Assembly: GCA_002421985.1 (NCBI GenBank)
Contig: DISF01000018.1
Span: forward strand, 102,029 to 119,058
Length of the DNA stretch: 17,030 bases
Direction of reading: 5' to 3'
Origin: Roseovarius sp. UBA6217
GTDB taxonomy: Bacteria; Pseudomonadota; Alphaproteobacteria; Rhodobacterales; Rhodobacteraceae
In this document: positions 1 to 7,299 of the stretch, piece by piece
Layout: each line of letters begins with the position of its first letter
How positions within the stretch are numbered: the first letter of the stretch is position 1
Translations under genes and position numbers: made by a program
Notes under the pieces: model-generated
The model's database searches: none
Told to the model about the DNA's origin: nothing
Seen by the model: the letters and a program-made list of their open reading frames with translations, nothing else

Positions 1-356
1 ACCATCGGCATGTAGATGATGACGCGGTCGCCCTTTTCCACGCCCTTCGCGCGCAAGGCCCCCGCCAGACGGGCCACGCGCGAGCGCAGTTGCGCATAGC
101 TGATCTTGTGCTTGATGCCGGTCACCGGGCTGTCATGGATGATCGCCGCCTGCGCGCCGCGCCCGGCCTCGACATGGCGATCCACCGCGTTCCAACAGGC
201 GTTCACCAACCCGTCGGAGAACCATTCATAGAGCGGGGCGTTCTCGTCAAACAGCGCCTTCGAGGGCTTTTGTACCCAGTCGATCTTGTCGGCCTCTTCC
301 ATCCAGAACCCTTCGGGGTCCGCCAGCGAGCGCTCGTAAATCGCGTGATAGTCCAT
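1..356 (-). CDS. prpE: Propionyl-CoA synthetase, N-terminal part (cut by window edge)
   Basis: This is the first 118 codons of an acyl-CoA synthetase of the ANL (AMP-forming) superfamily; the rest lies beyond base 1. The N-terminus begins MDYHAIYERSLADPEGFW, followed by segments around LYEWFSDGLVNACWNAVDRH and KGDRVIIYMPM. These match the acetyl/propionyl-CoA synthetase N-terminal cap, and in particular PrpE, where the short start and the DRHVEAGRG segment are typical. The family activates propionate to propionyl-CoA through a propionyl-AMP intermediate in the cytosol, feeding the methylmalonyl-CoA or methylcitrate route. The ATG at 354-356 has a strong Shine-Dalgarno (AGGAGG read on the minus strand, 363-368). 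The catalytic adenylation motifs lie outside the window, so acetate rather than propionate preference cannot be excluded. It lies downstream of maeB on the same strand, separated by 204 bases holding palindromic operator-like sites. Confidence 0.88.
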   Translation of the reverse strand, partial: MDYHAIYERSLADPEGFWMEEADKIDWVQKPSKALFDENAPLYEWFSDGLVNACWNAVDRHVEAGRGAQAAIIHDSPVTGIKHKISYAQLRSRVARLAGALRAKGVEKGDRVIIYMPM

Positions 357-450
357 CCTTATCCTCCTCCGATCCGTTGCAATGGTGTTACGGATCGTGG
401 GCCGCTGCGGCAAGCGTCGGGCGTGCAAGCGCGGCAGATGGCCGCGAAAA

Positions 451-492
451 ATTTGCAGAAATGGCCGATCTTGATTTGCAAATTGTTGCAAC
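451..492. promoter_or_regulatory. Cluster of TTTGCAAA-type operator sites upstream of prpE
   Basis: A perfect 10-base palindrome ATTTGCAAAT lies at 474-483, followed by a perfect 8-base palindrome GTTGCAAC at 485-492. Their centres are 10 bases apart, one helical turn. A partial copy ATTTGCAGAAAT lies at 451-462. TTTGCAAA is the core recognised by RamB/ScfR-family regulators, including the propionyl-CoA regulator PccR of Rhodobacter sphaeroides (from memory of the literature). The cluster lies about 95-135 bases upstream of the prpE start, which suits an operator for acyl-CoA-responsive control. The identity of the regulator is inferred; its gene is not in the window. Confidence 0.6.
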
Positions 493-527
493 CCCTTGGA
501 GGGAAGCGTGTCGAGCGCCTTACGCCC

Positions 528-548
528 GCAGAGTTTGCAAACCTCTGC
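528..548. promoter_or_regulatory. TTTGCAAA palindrome within a GCAGAG/CTCTGC inverted repeat, downstream of maeB
   Basis: GTTTGCAAAC (533-542) is a perfect 10-base palindrome. It is framed by GCAGAG (528-533) and CTCTGC (543-548), giving a 21-base near-symmetrical element. It lies 12 bases beyond the maeB stop codon and about 180 bases upstream of the prpE start. It shares its core with the sites at 451-492, so a second operator for the same regulator is the simplest reading. A transcribed hairpin ending maeB is possible, but no T-run follows on the minus strand, which argues against an intrinsic terminator. Confidence 0.5.
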
Positions 549-560
549 CAAGCGATGATT

Positions 561-2864
561 CTAGCCATAATGCGCCACCGGCGTGCCTGCGATGGCGGCC
601 ATGTTCAACAGGCCGCGCGCCGTGATCCCCGGCGTGACGACATGCGCGCGGTTGCCCATGCCCATCAGGATCGGCCCCACCTCAAGCCCGCCGGCCTTCA
701 TCTTGAGGATGTTGCGCACCCCCGAGGCGGCATCGGCATGGCCGAAGACAAGCACGTTGGCCGCGCCCTCCAGCCGGTTGCCGGGCAGCAGCCGCTCGCG
801 CAATTCGGAATCGAGCGCGGCGTCGATGTTCATTTCGCCTTCATAGGCGAAATCGCGCGGCGCGCTGTCGAGAAGGGCAATTGCGGCGCGCAGCCGCTGC
901 CCGGACCCCTTGGCCTGGTTGCCGAATTGCGATTGCGAGCAGAACGCCACCTTGGGTGTCAGGCCGAAGCGGCGCACATGGCGCGCGGCACCAATGGCGA
1001 TTTCGGCCAGGTTTTCGGGCGTGGGGCGCGAATAGACATGGGTATCTGCGATGAAGAGCGGCCCGTCCTCGAGGATCATCATGCTGAGCGCGCCATGCGG
1101 GTGGTGCGTCTCGTCCTGGAGGAGCTGCGTGACATAATTGAGATGCCAGCGGAATTCCCCGAAGGTGCCGCAAATGAGGCAGTCGGCCTCTCCGCGCTGC
1201 ACCATCACGGCCCCGATGGCGGTGGAGTTGGTGCGCATGACTGCCCGTGCGATATCGGGCGTCACGCCGCGCCGCGCCATGATCGAATGGTAGGTTTCCC
1301 AATAGTCGCGGTAGCGCGGATCGTTTTCGGGGTTGACGATGGTCAGGTCGCGATCGGGGTGGATGGTGAGGCCCGCGCGTTCGCATCGCATGGCGATGAC
1401 CTCGGGGCGCCCGATCAGGATCGGCTGTTCCGTGGTCTCCTCGAGGATCGCCTGCGCGGCGCGCAACACGCGCTCGTCCTCCCCTTCGGCAAAGACGATG
1501 CGGCGCGAGGCGCTGCGCGCGGCCTCGAAGACCGGGCGCATGAGCAGCGCAGATTTGAACTGGCTCGCGTCAAGATCGGCCTTGTATTGGGCAAGGTCTT
1601 CGATGGGGCGCGTGGCCACGCCCGTCTCTATGGCCGCGCACGCCACGGCAGTCGAGACGACGCCGGCAAGGCGCGGATCAAACGGCTTCGGGATCAGGTA
1701 ATCGGCCCCGAATGTCATCTCTTCGCCGCGATAGGCCGCCGCCGCCTCGGCGCTGGTGGTGGCGCGGGCCAGCTCTGCGATACCTTGCACGCAGGCCACC
1801 TGCATGGCGTCGTTGATCTGGGTCGCGCCCACGTCGAGCGCCCCGCGAAAGATGAACGGGAAACACAGCACATTGTTGACCTGATTTGGAAAATCAGACC
1901 GCCCCGTGGCGATGATCGCATCCGGCACCGCCGCGCGCGCGTCGTCGGGCATGATTTCGGGCGCGGGGTTCGCGAGCGCGAACACGATGGGGCGCGCGGC
2001 CATCCGCTTGACCATCTCGGGCGTGAGCACATTTGGCCCCGACAGCCCCAGAAAGAGGTCGGCCCCGCCGATCACGTCATCCAGCGTGCGCAGCTCCGAG
2101 GCCTGCGCAAAGGCCGCCTTTTCGGGGTTCATATCCACCTCGCGGCCCTCGTGGACCAGCCCGTGAATGTCGCACAGCCATACATTCTCGCGCTTGACGC
2201 CCAGCTTCAGCAGCATGTTGAGGCAGGCAATCCCCGCCGCCCCGCCGCCGGTCGAGACCACCTTGATATCCTCGAACCGCTTGCCCGCGACATGAAGCGC
2301 GTTGGTCGCCGCCGCGCCGACCACGATGGCGGTGCCGTGCTGGTCGTCGTGAAACACGGGGATATTCATGCGCGCGCGGCAGATGCGCTCGACGATGAAA
2401 CAATCGGGTGCCTTGATGTCTTCGAGGTTGATCGCGCCAAAGGTCGGCTCCAGCGCGCAGACGATCTCGGCCAGCCGCTCGGGATCGGGCTCGTTCACCT
2501 CGATGTCGAAACAGTCGATATTGGCGAATTTCTTGAAGAGCACCGCCTTGCCCTCCATCACCGGCTTGGAGGCGAGCGCGCCGATATTGCCAAGGCCCAG
2601 CACCGCCGTGCCGTTGGTCACCACCGCCACCAGATTGCCCCGCGCGGTATAGCGGCGCGCGGTGGCCGGGTCGTCCCTGATTTCAAGGCAGGCCTCGGCC
2701 ACGCCGGGGCTGTAGGCGCGCGACAGGTCGCGGCCGTTGGCCATCGGCTTGGTCGCACGGATCTCCAGCTTGCCGGGCCGGGGATACTCGTGATAGTCGA
2801 GCGCCGCCTGACGCTGGGCATCCTTCTGGCTGTCGGCGGGGCTGGTGGCGGGGCTGTCGATCAT
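561..2864 (-). CDS. maeB: NADP-dependent malic enzyme, malic enzyme-phosphotransacetylase fusion type
   Basis: The 767-residue protein is close to the length of E. coli MaeB (759). It oxidatively decarboxylates malate to pyruvate with NADP in the cytosol. The malic-enzyme N-domain covers roughly residues 20-160, with YSPGVAEACLEI at 51-62. Metal and substrate residues lie in FHDDQHGTAIVVG (171-183). The Rossmann nucleotide-binding loop STGGGAAGIACLNML lies at 204-218. From about 430 to the end is a phosphate acetyl/butyryl-transferase-like domain, which in MaeB proteins is generally regulatory (acetyl-CoA sensing), not catalytic. The ATG at 2862-2864 follows a GGGAG ribosome site. It lies upstream of prpE on the same strand, consistent with a role in turning C4 acids from acetate or propionate growth into pyruvate and NADPH. 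The long open frame on the opposite strand here is a GC-driven shadow. Confidence 0.95.
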   Translation of the reverse strand: MIDSPATSPADSQKDAQRQAALDYHEYPRPGKLEIRATKPMANGRDLSRAYSPGVAEACLEIRDDPATARRYTARGNLVAVVTNGTAVLGLGNIGALASKPVMEGKAVLFKKFANIDCFDIEVNEPDPERLAEIVCALEPTFGAINLEDIKAPDCFIVERICRARMNIPVFHDDQHGTAIVVGAAATNALHVAGKRFEDIKVVSTGGGAAGIACLNMLLKLGVKRENVWLCDIHGLVHEGREVDMNPEKAAFAQASELRTLDDVIGGADLFLGLSGPNVLTPEMVKRMAARPIVFALANPAPEIMPDDARAAVPDAIIATGRSDFPNQVNNVLCFPFIFRGALDVGATQINDAMQVACVQGIAELARATTSAEAAAAYRGEEMTFGADYLIPKPFDPRLAGVVSTAVACAAIETGVATRPIEDLAQYKADLDASQFKSALLMRPVFEAARSASRRIVFAEGEDERVLRAAQAILEETTEQPILIGRPEVIAMRCERAGLTIHPDRDLTIVNPENDPRYRDYWETYHSIMARRGVTPDIARAVMRTNSTAIGAVMVQRGEADCLICGTFGEFRWHLNYVTQLLQDETHHPHGALSMMILEDGPLFIADTHVYSRPTPENLAEIAIGAARHVRRFGLTPKVAFCSQSQFGNQAKGSGQRLRAAIALLDSAPRDFAYEGEMNIDAALDSELRERLLPGNRLEGAANVLVFGHADAASGVRNILKMKAGGLEVGPILMGMGNRAHVVTPGITARGLLNMAAIAGTPVAHYG

Positions 2865-3128
2865 GGATGTTCTCCCGGCCCGGACGCGACGCGATCCGGC
2901 AATCGTTCAACGTTAAACCATCTCGATCCTAGCACGTCTCCCGCGAGGCGCAAACCCCCGCAACGCGGGCGCACCCCGCCCCGCAGCGGTGGCATTACGG
3001 CCCATCATCGGCGACAAAAGGCCCAATACCTGCGCCGCACCTGCGGGCAGACACAAAATAAGCCAATCCCTGTTTACTAAATGGCCAAAATAAGGCAACT
3101 TTCCTTCATGCTGGCCGAGGGGGGTTAT
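2865..3128. other. Divergent intergenic region between maeB and the SPOR gene
   Basis: This 264-base gap must hold the promoters for maeB (leftward) and the SPOR gene (rightward). I see no convincing sigma-70 pair in either direction. Features worth noting are an AT-rich patch around 3051-3112 upstream of the SPOR gene and a small CCCGC-AAC-GCGGG stem at 2957-2969. An in-frame ATG at 3081 lies within it but has no ribosome site. No TTTGCAAA sites are seen here, so the operators described at prpE do not extend to maeB's own promoter. Confidence 0.4.
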
Positions 3129-4493
3129 ATGTCTGGTTTTCGTTCGCTTTACCTCGCCGGGGCCGCCGGGCTCACGGTCGCACTTGGCGCGGGAAGCGCA
3201 GGCGCGCAATCGCTGCGCGATGTGCCGATGCCGGCGGAATTCCCGCCCTCTTCCTATTCCGGCACGCAATATGTCGACAGCGCCGGATGTGTCTTTATCC
3301 GCGCCGGGGTCGGGGCCAATGTGACATGGGTGCCGCGCCTGACACGCGCGCGCCAGCCGCTCTGCGGCTTTGCCCCGTCCCTCGCCAAGGCGGCCCCCGC
3401 CGCAGCGCCCCAACCCCAAACCCGCACCGCCGCCGCGCCTGCTCCGGCCCCGGCTCCGTCAACGCCCGCGCCTCGCCGCGTCGCGGCCCCGGCCCCGGCC
3501 AAACCCGCACCCGCGCCAAAGGCCACGGCCCGCGCCCCCGAGCGCGTCACCGTGATCGGCGCGCCAGTGACCACAGCGGCCACGTCGGCTCCGGCCACCC
3601 CGGTGCGGACGGCCCCGGTGCCGCGCGCCACGGCCACGCCTGCGCGCCACCTCGCGCCGCCTGACCCCGGTCGCACCGCCTGCGCCGGGCTGAGCGGCGT
3701 TTCGGCGGCCTATACCGTGCAGCACAACGGCGCGCCTGTGCGCTGCGGCCCGCAGGCGGCGCATTACGTCACCTATGCGCGCGGCGGCGGGGCCGTGCCG
3801 CCACCGGGCACGCGCGCCACGCCCGATACCGTGCCGCGCGGCACCTATGTGGCCCCCGCCCGCGTCTATGCCAGCCAGCAAACCAGCCTCGCGGGCATCT
3901 CGGTGCCTGCGGGCATGAAACCGGTCTGGGAAGATGACCGCCTCAACCCCCGCCGCGCGCATCAGACCTTCGAGGGCAAGGCGCAGATGGACCTGATGTG
4001 GACCAGAACCGTGCCGCGCCGCCTGATCGACCGGCGCACCGGCGCGGAGGTGATCCACAATTTCCCCGGCCTTCAGCCGCCCTTCACCAGCTTTGAGGCG
4101 CAGCGCGCCGCCGGGGTGACGGTGGCCACGCGTGGCGTCTATGTGCCCGATCCGGTCACCGTGGCCGAGGCGCGACGGGGCACCCCCGCCCCGGTCACCG
4201 CCGCGCCGCGCGTCTCGACCCGCTCGCTGCCCCCGGCGACGGCGACCGTGCAGGCCCCGCAGGCCCCAAAGGCGCATTACGCGCAGGCCGGGATTTTCGC
4301 GGATCAGGCGCAGGGCCGGGCGGCGGCGCAGCGCGTGGCCGGGGCCGGGCTTCCGGTGCGCCACGGCACACTTGATCGCGACGGGCGTAGCCTGTCGGTG
4401 GTGCTCGCCGGGCCGTTCGCCACAGAGGCAGAGGCGCGCGACGGGGTCACGCGGCTGCGCGGCATGGGCTTTGGCAATGTGCGCCTGAGGTAA
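3129..4493 (+). CDS. Exported SPOR-domain protein (probable peptidoglycan-binding envelope protein)
   Basis: I chose the ATG at 3129, not the in-frame ATG at 3081. It follows a strong GAGGGGGG ribosome site and gives a clean signal peptide (MSGFRSLYLAGAAGLTVALG, ending near AGAQS); the longer form would bury it. The mature protein has a cysteine-paired segment (about residues 35-75, GCVFIRAG and QPLCGF). A long Ala/Pro-rich linker follows (about 80-180), then a second cysteine pair (TACAGLSG and VRCGPQ), and a middle region of unknown fold. A C-terminal SPOR domain covers about 384-454, with YAQAGIF at its start and LAGPFATEAEA near its end. SPOR domains bind denuded septal glycans, so a role in cell division or wall turnover in the periplasm is likely. 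It converges on gap with only 9 bases between stop codons. Confidence 0.85.
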   Translation: MSGFRSLYLAGAAGLTVALGAGSAGAQSLRDVPMPAEFPPSSYSGTQYVDSAGCVFIRAGVGANVTWVPRLTRARQPLCGFAPSLAKAAPAAAPQPQTRTAAAPAPAPAPSTPAPRRVAAPAPAKPAPAPKATARAPERVTVIGAPVTTAATSAPATPVRTAPVPRATATPARHLAPPDPGRTACAGLSGVSAAYTVQHNGAPVRCGPQAAHYVTYARGGGAVPPPGTRATPDTVPRGTYVAPARVYASQQTSLAGISVPAGMKPVWEDDRLNPRRAHQTFEGKAQMDLMWTRTVPRRLIDRRTGAEVIHNFPGLQPPFTSFEAQRAAGVTVATRGVYVPDPVTVAEARRGTPAPVTAAPRVSTRSLPPATATVQAPQAPKAHYAQAGIFADQAQGRAAAQRVAGAGLPVRHGTLDRDGRSLSVVLAGPFATEAEARDGVTRLRGMGFGNVRLR

Positions 4494-4502
4494 GACGGGG
4501 CC

Positions 4503-5504
4503 TCAGCCCTGCCGCGCCATCAGCCGCGCCATGTCAAGCATCCGCGCGGAAAAGCCCCATTCGTTGTCATACCAGCCAAAGACCCGCAGCAGCCCGCCCA
4601 CGGAGACCGATATCTGCGGCCCGCTCACGATCAGGCTTTCAGGCCGTCCGCGCAGGTCCGACGAGACCAGCGGTGCCTCGGTCCAGCCCAGCCAGGGATG
4701 GCGCGCGGCGGCCTCGCGCAGCATCTGCGCCACCTGCGCCGCCGTCACCGGGGCGCGGGTCTGCACCACCAGGTCGATGCACGAGACCGAGGCCGTGGGC
4801 ACCCGGATCGCCCGCGCCTCGATCCGCCCCTTGAGCGCAGGCAGAACCCGCCCCGTCAGGTGCTGCGCGCTGGTGGTGGTGGGCACCATCGACAGCGCAG
4901 CGGCGCGGCTGCGCTCGGGCGCGCCGCGCGGCTTGTCCACGGTGGGCTGGCTGCCGGTATAGCAATGCACCGTCGTCATCTGGCCGCTCTCGATGCCGTA
5001 AGCGTCATCGAGCAGCCGCGCCAGCGGAGCCAGCGCATTGGTGGTGCAGGACGCATTCGAGACGATCCGCTGATCGGCCAGATCGCCCTCGTTGGCACCG
5101 ATCACGATGGTGGTGTCGGCCTCATCCGAGGGGCCCGAGACCAGCACCCGGCGCGCGCCCGCGGCCAGCCCACGCTCGGCCATCGCGCGCGCACCCGCCA
5201 TGCCGGTGCAATCGAGCACCACATCGGTGCCCGAGAGATCAAGCGCGCTCAGATCGCGCGCGGCATGAAACGGGATCGCGCGCCCGTCCACCACCAGCAT
5301 ATTATCGCCCTCGCAGGCCACATCGCCGGGCCAGGGGCCGAACACGCTGTCATATTGAAAGAGATAGGCGCAGGTCGCCAGCGGCTCGACCTCGTTGATG
5401 CAGACAAGCTCGAATTCCGGGCGCTCGCGCAAGAGGATGCGCAGGATCGTGCGCCCGATGCGCCCGAACCCGTTGATGGCGACGCGGATCGGGGGGTGAG
5501 TCAT
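4503..5504 (-). CDS. gap: Type I glyceraldehyde-3-phosphate dehydrogenase family protein, divergent paralogue
   Basis: The 333-residue protein has the full GAPDH fold. The NAD-binding NGFGRIG lies at 11-17, catalytic Cys153 in SNASCTTN, general base His180 in MTTVHCYT, and YDNEWGF is near the C-terminus. The family oxidises glyceraldehyde-3-phosphate to 1,3-bisphosphoglycerate. Several substrate-site residues differ from the classical enzyme. The YTNDQ box reads YTGSQ (the position of Asp181 in Bacillus numbering is Ser), the STG phosphate loop reads TTS (Gly209 position is Ser), and the DLRRARAA box reads APERSRAA. The start is the ATG at 5502-5504, with GGAG six bases upstream; a TTG at 5520-5522 would add six residues but lacks a ribosome site. 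It may be a glycolytic, gluconeogenic or altered-substrate GAPDH (for example erythrose-4-phosphate-like). The symbol is given for the family. Confidence 0.85.
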   Translation of the reverse strand: MTHPPIRVAINGFGRIGRTILRILLRERPEFELVCINEVEPLATCAYLFQYDSVFGPWPGDVACEGDNMLVVDGRAIPFHAARDLSALDLSGTDVVLDCTGMAGARAMAERGLAAGARRVLVSGPSDEADTTIVIGANEGDLADQRIVSNASCTTNALAPLARLLDDAYGIESGQMTTVHCYTGSQPTVDKPRGAPERSRAAALSMVPTTTSAQHLTGRVLPALKGRIEARAIRVPTASVSCIDLVVQTRAPVTAAQVAQMLREAAARHPWLGWTEAPLVSSDLRGRPESLIVSGPQISVSVGGLLRVFGWYDNEWGFSARMLDMARLMARQG

Positions 5505-5579
5505 GGCGTGCTCCGGGTGCAAAGGTCAGTGAGGCTGAACTTGTCGCAGGGGGCGGGGCTTGGCCAGAGGTGAAACACA

Positions 5580-5591
5580 ATTTGATCAAAT
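5580..5591. promoter_or_regulatory. Perfect 12-base palindrome upstream of gap
   Basis: ATTTGATCAAAT is perfectly self-complementary. It lies in the 97-base gap between the sulfotransferase stop and the gap start, 75 bases before the gap ATG. It is strikingly AT-rich for this region, which fits a dimeric repressor or activator site. I cannot assign the regulator family. It does not fit the FNR pattern TTGAT-N4-ATCAA. Confidence 0.4.
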
Positions 5592-5601
5592 CATTCGCCA
5601 C

Positions 5602-6249
5602 TCAGAACCCATACCCAAAGCGCGCGATGTCCTCGGCAGCGATCTCGGCGAGGATGGCGGCGGTCGCGTCATCGTAATAGCGGCGATATTCGTCGCGCGC
5701 CGAGGCGTTGAGATGCGGCAGATCGAGGCGAAAGCCGAGATGCTCCCAAAGCGGTGCGGCATCGACCTCGAACTGTTCCAGCCGGATGTAGAGCGTGCAA
5801 TATTCCCGCCCGTCGGCGGCGGTCATGTAGTGGCGCGCGGGTTGCGCGGCCCAGGCGGCGCGGGTCTCGGGGGCGCGGATGAATCCCTCGAAATCGAGCG
5901 CCCTGGCGCGCCGCACCATCGGATGATCGAAACCTTGCGCGCGCGCCCAGGTGTAAAAGCTTACCATCCGGTCCCAGGGGTTGCGCACCAGCGTGACGGT
6001 GAACATCGCCGCGATCTCGTCGGGGCTCAGCACCCCGTCGATATCCGCAAGCGTGGAATGTTTCCACAGCCGCCCCCGCGCCTGTGCGCGCAACGGCACC
6101 ACCCGCCCGCGCCGCCGCCGCGCCTTGGGCGTGTCGCCGATCAGGATATCGCTTGCCGTGGCCCGCGCCTCAAGCGCGCGGGCCAACGAGGTGCCCCCGG
6201 TCTTGGGGATGTGAACGAAAATGTAGCCACGGTCGCGCGAGAGGATCAT
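5602..6249 (-). CDS. Sulfotransferase family protein (P-loop, Sulfotransfer_2-like)
   Basis: This 215-residue protein has the two hallmark PAPS-binding boxes. The 5'-phosphosulfate loop is FVHIPKTGGTSL (11-22), and the 3'-phosphate box is VTLVRNPWDRMVSFYTWA around 85-102. The KHSTLADI segment near residue 64 carries the histidine commonly conserved in this carbohydrate/lipid sulfotransferase group. Family members transfer sulfate from PAPS to hydroxyl groups of glycans or other acceptors; the acceptor here cannot be read from sequence. No signal peptide or membrane segment is seen. The ATG at 6247-6249 has only a weak ribosome site. It is transcribed toward gap, but the gap between them (97 bases with its own palindrome) suggests separate control. 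The rest of the neighbourhood holds no glycan biosynthesis genes. Confidence 0.82.
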   Translation of the reverse strand: MILSRDRGYIFVHIPKTGGTSLARALEARATASDILIGDTPKARRRRGRVVPLRAQARGRLWKHSTLADIDGVLSPDEIAAMFTVTLVRNPWDRMVSFYTWARAQGFDHPMVRRARALDFEGFIRAPETRAAWAAQPARHYMTAADGREYCTLYIRLEQFEVDAAPLWEHLGFRLDLPHLNASARDEYRRYYDDATAAILAEIAAEDIARFGYGF

Positions 6250-6382
6250 GGCGGCACTCTAGGGCAGGCCGGGGCGGCAGGGAAAGCGCTTCATCCACGT
6301 CATCCCCGGCACAGACCGACCCCACGGCACCGACCGGCGAGATCCCGGCGACACCTTCGCAACACCTGCTGCGAAAGATGCG

Positions 6383-6410
6383 CTTGAACCCGCGCCCACC
6401 GTCCCCATAT
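6383..6410 (+). promoter_or_regulatory. Heat-shock (RpoH/sigma-32 type) promoter of htpX
   Basis: A -35 element CTTGAA (6383-6388) and a -10 element CCCCATAT (6403-6410) are separated by 14 bases. This matches the sigma-32 consensus (CTTGAA, 13-15 bases, CCCCATnT) at every defined position. It lies directly upstream of htpX, a known heat-shock gene, with the predicted start about 18 bases before the ATG and only the ribosome site between. I consider this the best-supported promoter in the window. Confidence 0.85.
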
Positions 6411-6435
6411 TCGCGGGTGACGAAAGGAGACCTGC

Positions 6436-7299
6436 ATGTCCGGATATCTGCGCACGGCCATTCTCATGGCGGCGATGACCGCACTATTTCTGGGGATCGG
6501 TGCCCTTTTGGGGGGCATGGGCGGCGCGCTCATCGCGTTGGTGATCGCGTTGGCGATGAACGCCTGGACCTGGTGGAATTCCGACCGCATGGTGCTCAAC
6601 ATGCACGGCGCGCGGCCCGCCTCCGGCCCCGAGGGCGCGGCGCTCGCGGCCCTGGTGCACGAGATGGCCGACCGGGCCGGGATGCCGCGCCCGGCGGTCT
6701 ATATCATCGAGGGCGATCAGCCCAATGCCTTCGCCACCGGGCGCAATCCCGAAAACGCCGCCGTGGCCGCCACCACCGGCCTGTTGCGCAGCCTCTCGCG
6801 CGAGGAGATCGCCGCCGTGATGGCGCATGAGCTGGCGCATATCCGCAACCACGACACCACGATCATGACCATCACCGCCACCTTCGCCGGGGCAATCTCG
6901 ATGCTGGCCAATTTCGCGCTGTTCTTTGGCGGCAACCGCAACAACGGCATGGGCCTCATCGGCACGCTGGCGCTGATGATCCTCGCGCCTCTCGGCGCGG
7001 CACTGGTGCAGATGGCGATCAGCCGGGGCCGCGAATACGAGGCCGACCGCGTGGGCGCAGAGATCTGCGGCAACCCGCTCTGGCTCGCCTCGGCGCTGGG
7101 CAAAATCTCCGGGCTTGCTGCGCGGATCGACAACGAGACCGCCGAACGCAACCCCGCCACCGCGCATATGTTCATCGTAAATCCGCTTCACGCGCACGCG
7201 CACGACCGGCTTTTCTCCACCCATCCCGCGCCGGAAAACCGCATCGCGGCGCTGCGCGAAATGGCGGGGCACGCGCGCCCGCGCGGGCCGTGGGCGTGA
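6436..7299 (+). CDS. htpX: Membrane zinc metalloprotease HtpX (M48B)
   Basis: The 287-residue protein is near the E. coli HtpX length (293). Two N-terminal membrane segments cover about residues 7-45. The zinc motif HELAHIRNHD begins at His131, with Glu132 catalytic and His135 a ligand. Two further hydrophobic segments lie at about 145-165 and 175-195. The SRGREYEAD box at about 197-204 supplies the third zinc ligand. HtpX degrades misfolded or damaged inner-membrane proteins, overlapping with FtsH. The start is the ATG at 6436 with AAGGAG at 6424-6429. The RpoH promoter immediately upstream makes heat-shock control very likely. All catalytic residues are present and nothing appears truncated. 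Confidence 0.95.
   Translation: MSGYLRTAILMAAMTALFLGIGALLGGMGGALIALVIALAMNAWTWWNSDRMVLNMHGARPASGPEGAALAALVHEMADRAGMPRPAVYIIEGDQPNAFATGRNPENAAVAATTGLLRSLSREEIAAVMAHELAHIRNHDTTIMTITATFAGAISMLANFALFFGGNRNNGMGLIGTLALMILAPLGAALVQMAISRGREYEADRVGAEICGNPLWLASALGKISGLAARIDNETAERNPATAHMFIVNPLHAHAHDRLFSTHPAPENRIAALREMAGHARPRGPWA

Noticed and set aside
471..485. FNR/FnrL-like site near TTGAT before prpE
   Set aside because: The second half does not read ATCAA; the sequence is better explained by the TTTGCAAA palindrome.
90..3080. A 996-codon open frame on the plus strand
   Set aside because: It is antisense to maeB and prpE, has a His/Arg/Gly-rich composition with no recognisable domain, and is the expected mirror of GC-rich coding on the other strand.
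3081..3128. Upstream ATG at 3081 as the start of the SPOR gene
   Set aside because: It has no ribosome site and would place 16 residues ahead of a good signal peptide; the ATG at 3129 has a strong ribosome site.
3400..3660. Repeat-like GC-rich tract (GCCCCGGCC units)
   Set aside because: It encodes the Ala/Pro linker of the SPOR protein, so it is low-complexity coding sequence and not a mobile or regulatory repeat.
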